Shown: piece by piece, positions 62,598-64,000 of the stretch | Numbering within the stretch: the stretch's first letter is position 1 | Layout: each line of letters begins with the position of its first letter | Assembly: GCA_036262075.1 (NCBI GenBank) | Contig: DATAJO010000025.1 | Span: 53,090-117,089, forward strand | DNA: 64,000 nt | Reading direction: 5' to 3' | Source of the DNA: JACDBZ01 sp036262075 | Lineage (GTDB): Bacteria > Chloroflexota > Limnocylindria > QHBO01 | Translations under genes and position numbers: made by a program | The notes under the pieces: generated by a model | What the model saw: the letters and a program-made list of their open reading frames with translations, nothing else | The model's database searches: none | What the model was told of the DNA's origin: nothing

Positions 62598-62825
62598 ATG
62601 CAGCAGTTGATCGGGCTCGCCGATGCCGTCGTGCTCGCCCCTCTGGCCGTCATGCCGCTCGCCTGCCTGGCCGCGCGACGGCGTCCGGGCGGGGGACCGG
62701 CCCAGGGGACGAAACCCGAGCCGCCACCCCCTGCGCCGGCGACCTCAGACAACCTCGTTCCGCGCGCGCGGAGCCTAGGTGGCCCCTCCGAACCGCCCAC
62801 GCGGGCAGGGGGCGCCTATGGCTAG
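62598..62825 (+). CDS. Small membrane protein of the integrated element
   Basis: A 75-residue protein, start ATG 62598, with one hydrophobic helix near the N-terminus (LADAVVLAPLAVMPLACLA) and a Pro-rich hydrophilic tail. The stop lies within the start region of the next gene. Its role is unknown. Confidence 0.5.
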   Translation: MQQLIGLADAVVLAPLAVMPLACLAARRRPGGGPAQGTKPEPPPPAPATSDNLVPRARSLGGPSEPPTRAGGAYG

Positions 62826-63009
62826 GGCGCCGCTGACGAGGGCTCGGGCCCGGCTGGGGCACGCCGAGCGGAGGCTGGCCGACGCGGTCGCCGACGTCAG
62901 GCGGGCGCGGGCCGACGTCCGGGCCCTGGAGGCGATGACGAGGGAGGAGAGGCTGGCCTGGCAGGAGCGCCGGGACCGGGGAGACGACGAGGAGGAGACG
63001 GACCAATGA
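62818..63009 (+). CDS. Small coiled-coil-type protein
   Basis: A 63-residue, Arg/Ala/Glu-rich helical protein (ARAPLTRARARLGHAERRLADAVADVRRARADVRALEAM). An ATG at 62818 overlaps the previous gene by eight bases, and its end overlaps the next start by four. Possibly a structural or assembly component. Confidence 0.5.
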   Translation: MARAPLTRARARLGHAERRLADAVADVRRARADVRALEAMTREERLAWQERRDRGDDEEETDQ

Positions 63010-63803
63010 GCGAGACATGGCGGGCCATCGCGGCCCGCGACCAGGAGGCGCAGCGGCGCCTCCGGGCGGACATCAACCGACACACAGGAGGAACGAACAT
63101 GGCGACACAGGCAGAGGCGGCGATCGCGAAGGTCGCCCACGAGATGACCACGGAGTACGCCGGGCCGGCGCTGGCCCGCCTGGCCGAGCTCCGGGAGCGG
63201 GAGAAGGCGCTCTACGAGGAGGAGCACGGGCTCAACACCTTCGACGGCGCGCCGAGCGACCGGGCGGTCCCGCCCGGCATCGCCGAGGAGCGCGCGGCTT
63301 TGGTGCGCCGGGTGGCCAACGCGGCCGAGGCGGCCCGCCAGACGGCGGTTCCGCACGCCCGGGCCACGCTCGCGGCGCTCAACACGGCCCGGCTGGCCCA
63401 CATGGGCGCCGACCTCCAGAAGGCGGCGGTCCTGGCCCAGACGACCGCCCCGGACCTGCTCGTGCAGCAGGCGGCCGACCTGGCGGCGACCGATCCCGCC
63501 GAGGCGGCGACGCGGGCGACCGCGGCCAAGCTGACCGGGAAGGTCAAGCCGAGCACGCTCGACGCGATGAGCCGGGCGGTCGAGGACGCGCTGGACCTGG
63601 CCGTCCCCGAGCGGGCGAGCGCGCTGGAGGCCCACCGGGCCGCCATGGCCGCTCTCACCGAGCTCACGCGGGCGGCGGCCGAGGCCGAGATGCAGGCCAA
63701 TGCCGCGGCGGGCGACCGGCAGGCGGCGGCCGTGGGCTCGATCGCGCTGAAGCTCGCCGGCCGGACGGCCGAGGCGGTGGGGGCGCGGGAGGTCGCCCCG
63801 TGA
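63006..63803 (+). CDS. Helical alanine-rich protein with two possible starts
   Basis: A 265-residue protein of long Ala/Glu/Arg helices (coiled-coil-like), without recognisable domains. The ATG at 63006 overlaps the previous stop (ATGA), while a strong Shine-Dalgarno CACAGGAGGAACGAAC precedes an in-frame ATG at 63099, which would give a 234-residue form. Both products may be made. In a phage-like element it might be a scaffold or structural protein; that is a guess. Confidence 0.55.
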   Translation: MSETWRAIAARDQEAQRRLRADINRHTGGTNMATQAEAAIAKVAHEMTTEYAGPALARLAELREREKALYEEEHGLNTFDGAPSDRAVPPGIAEERAALVRRVANAAEAARQTAVPHARATLAALNTARLAHMGADLQKAAVLAQTTAPDLLVQQAADLAATDPAEAATRATAAKLTGKVKPSTLDAMSRAVEDALDLAVPERASALEAHRAAMAALTELTRAAAEAEMQANAAAGDRQAAAVGSIALKLAGRTAEAVGAREVAP

Positions 63804-64000
63804 CCGACCTCACCGTCCCGGACGCGTCGGTGGCCGAGCAGGCCATCGCCGCCCGGCGGCACACCTGCTGGCTGTGCCGGACCCAGACCGCCCCGGAGGG
63901 GGCGACCGAGGGCGAGCTGGCCGCATGGGCGGAGCAGGTCGCCGCGACCCACGCCCGGCTGGCCGGGCTGGTCCGCAACGGCCGCCGGCTGCGCCGATGA
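63800..64000 (+). CDS. Small CxxC protein at window end
   Basis: A 66-residue protein starting with GTG at 63800 (overlap GTGA with the previous gene). A CWLCRTQ motif at about residues 22-25 suggests zinc or redox binding; the rest is helical and the C-terminus is Arg-rich. The stop is the last three bases of the window, so the gene is complete. Confidence 0.5.
   Translation: MTDLTVPDASVAEQAIAARRHTCWLCRTQTAPEGATEGELAAWAEQVAATHARLAGLVRNGRRLRR

Larger units (their letters stand above)
58966..64000 (+). mobile_element. Integrated mobile element (serine-recombinase type), right end outside window
   Basis: From the array's last element the genes change to a serine recombinase, HTH and zinc proteins, a repeat-rich locus and small overlapping genes on one strand (one minus exception), with fewer CCGATGC motifs than the core. 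No phage structural or conjugation gene can be named, so phage, ICE or other integrated element remains open. The right boundary is not in view. Confidence 0.65.

Noticed and set aside
62152..62610. Plus-strand frame across the CAACGGAA repeats
   Set aside because: Its sequence follows the repeat units (repeated Asn-Gly/Ser) and overlaps better-supported genes; non-coding repeat is the simpler reading.

Overview
This 64-kb window is high-GC, gene-dense bacterial DNA. Many genes are joined by 4-base ATGA or GTGA overlaps, GTG and TTG starts are common, and many start codons sit about 6-10 bases after a TANNNT -10 box, which suggests leaderless transcription. An InhA-like FabI, an HspR-type MerR regulator with a HAIR-like box, an Rpf-like lytic enzyme and the general style fit a high-GC Chloroflexota lineage (Limnocylindria/Ellin6529-like); an actinobacterium is the main alternative. 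The lineage call is inference, because no rRNA is present.

Layout. 1-12 kb: small metabolic and repair genes (cupin, Nudix, Ada/Ogt, FabI), two paralogous membrane-anchored propeller-like proteins (one frameshifted), a DMT exporter, hydrolases, and Rpf-like and RlpA-like cell-wall proteins. 12-17.8 kb: a 199-bp tandem repeat, tRNA-Asp, small membrane proteins, a hydrolase, a DUF885 protein, a cyclophilin lipoprotein, a 6S-like structured RNA and tRNA-Arg. 17.9-21.5 kb: a PhnDCEE-type ABC transporter. 21.5-28.9 kb: DMT exporter, dGTPase, the holB/acylphosphatase/lipid-kinase operon, a YtxH protein and a NYN-domain protein. 29.2-35.0 kb: a complete branched-chain amino acid ABC operon (livJHMGF) with an oversized LivM. 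35-41.5 kb: hpt operon, DnaA-box cluster beside rsmG, phosphoesterase, and a UspA-TrkA-TrkA operon. 41.6-49.2 kb: a proteostasis cluster hsp20-hspR-lon-cbpA-clpB with visible operators. 49.3-55.5 kb: purH, glpX, an SDR, a propeller lipoprotein and folK.

From about 55.6 kb the composition changes and the sequence becomes accessory: a secreted S1 protease with a small membrane partner, then an array of small single-gene units separated by copies of a conserved 57-bp element with an 18-bp core (57.9-59.0 kb). The array abuts a large serine recombinase that opens an integrated element running to the window edge (small zinc-binding, HTH and coiled-coil proteins and a dense CAACGGAA/TTCCATTG repeat locus). 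The array of repeat-bounded small-gene units beside a serine recombinase is the strongest candidate for something not previously described.

Functionally, the core part combines nutrient uptake (Phn, Liv), redox/osmotic and potassium-type regulation (UspA/TrkA), protein quality control under an HspR-like repressor, and nucleotide metabolism (hpt, purH, dgt, folK).
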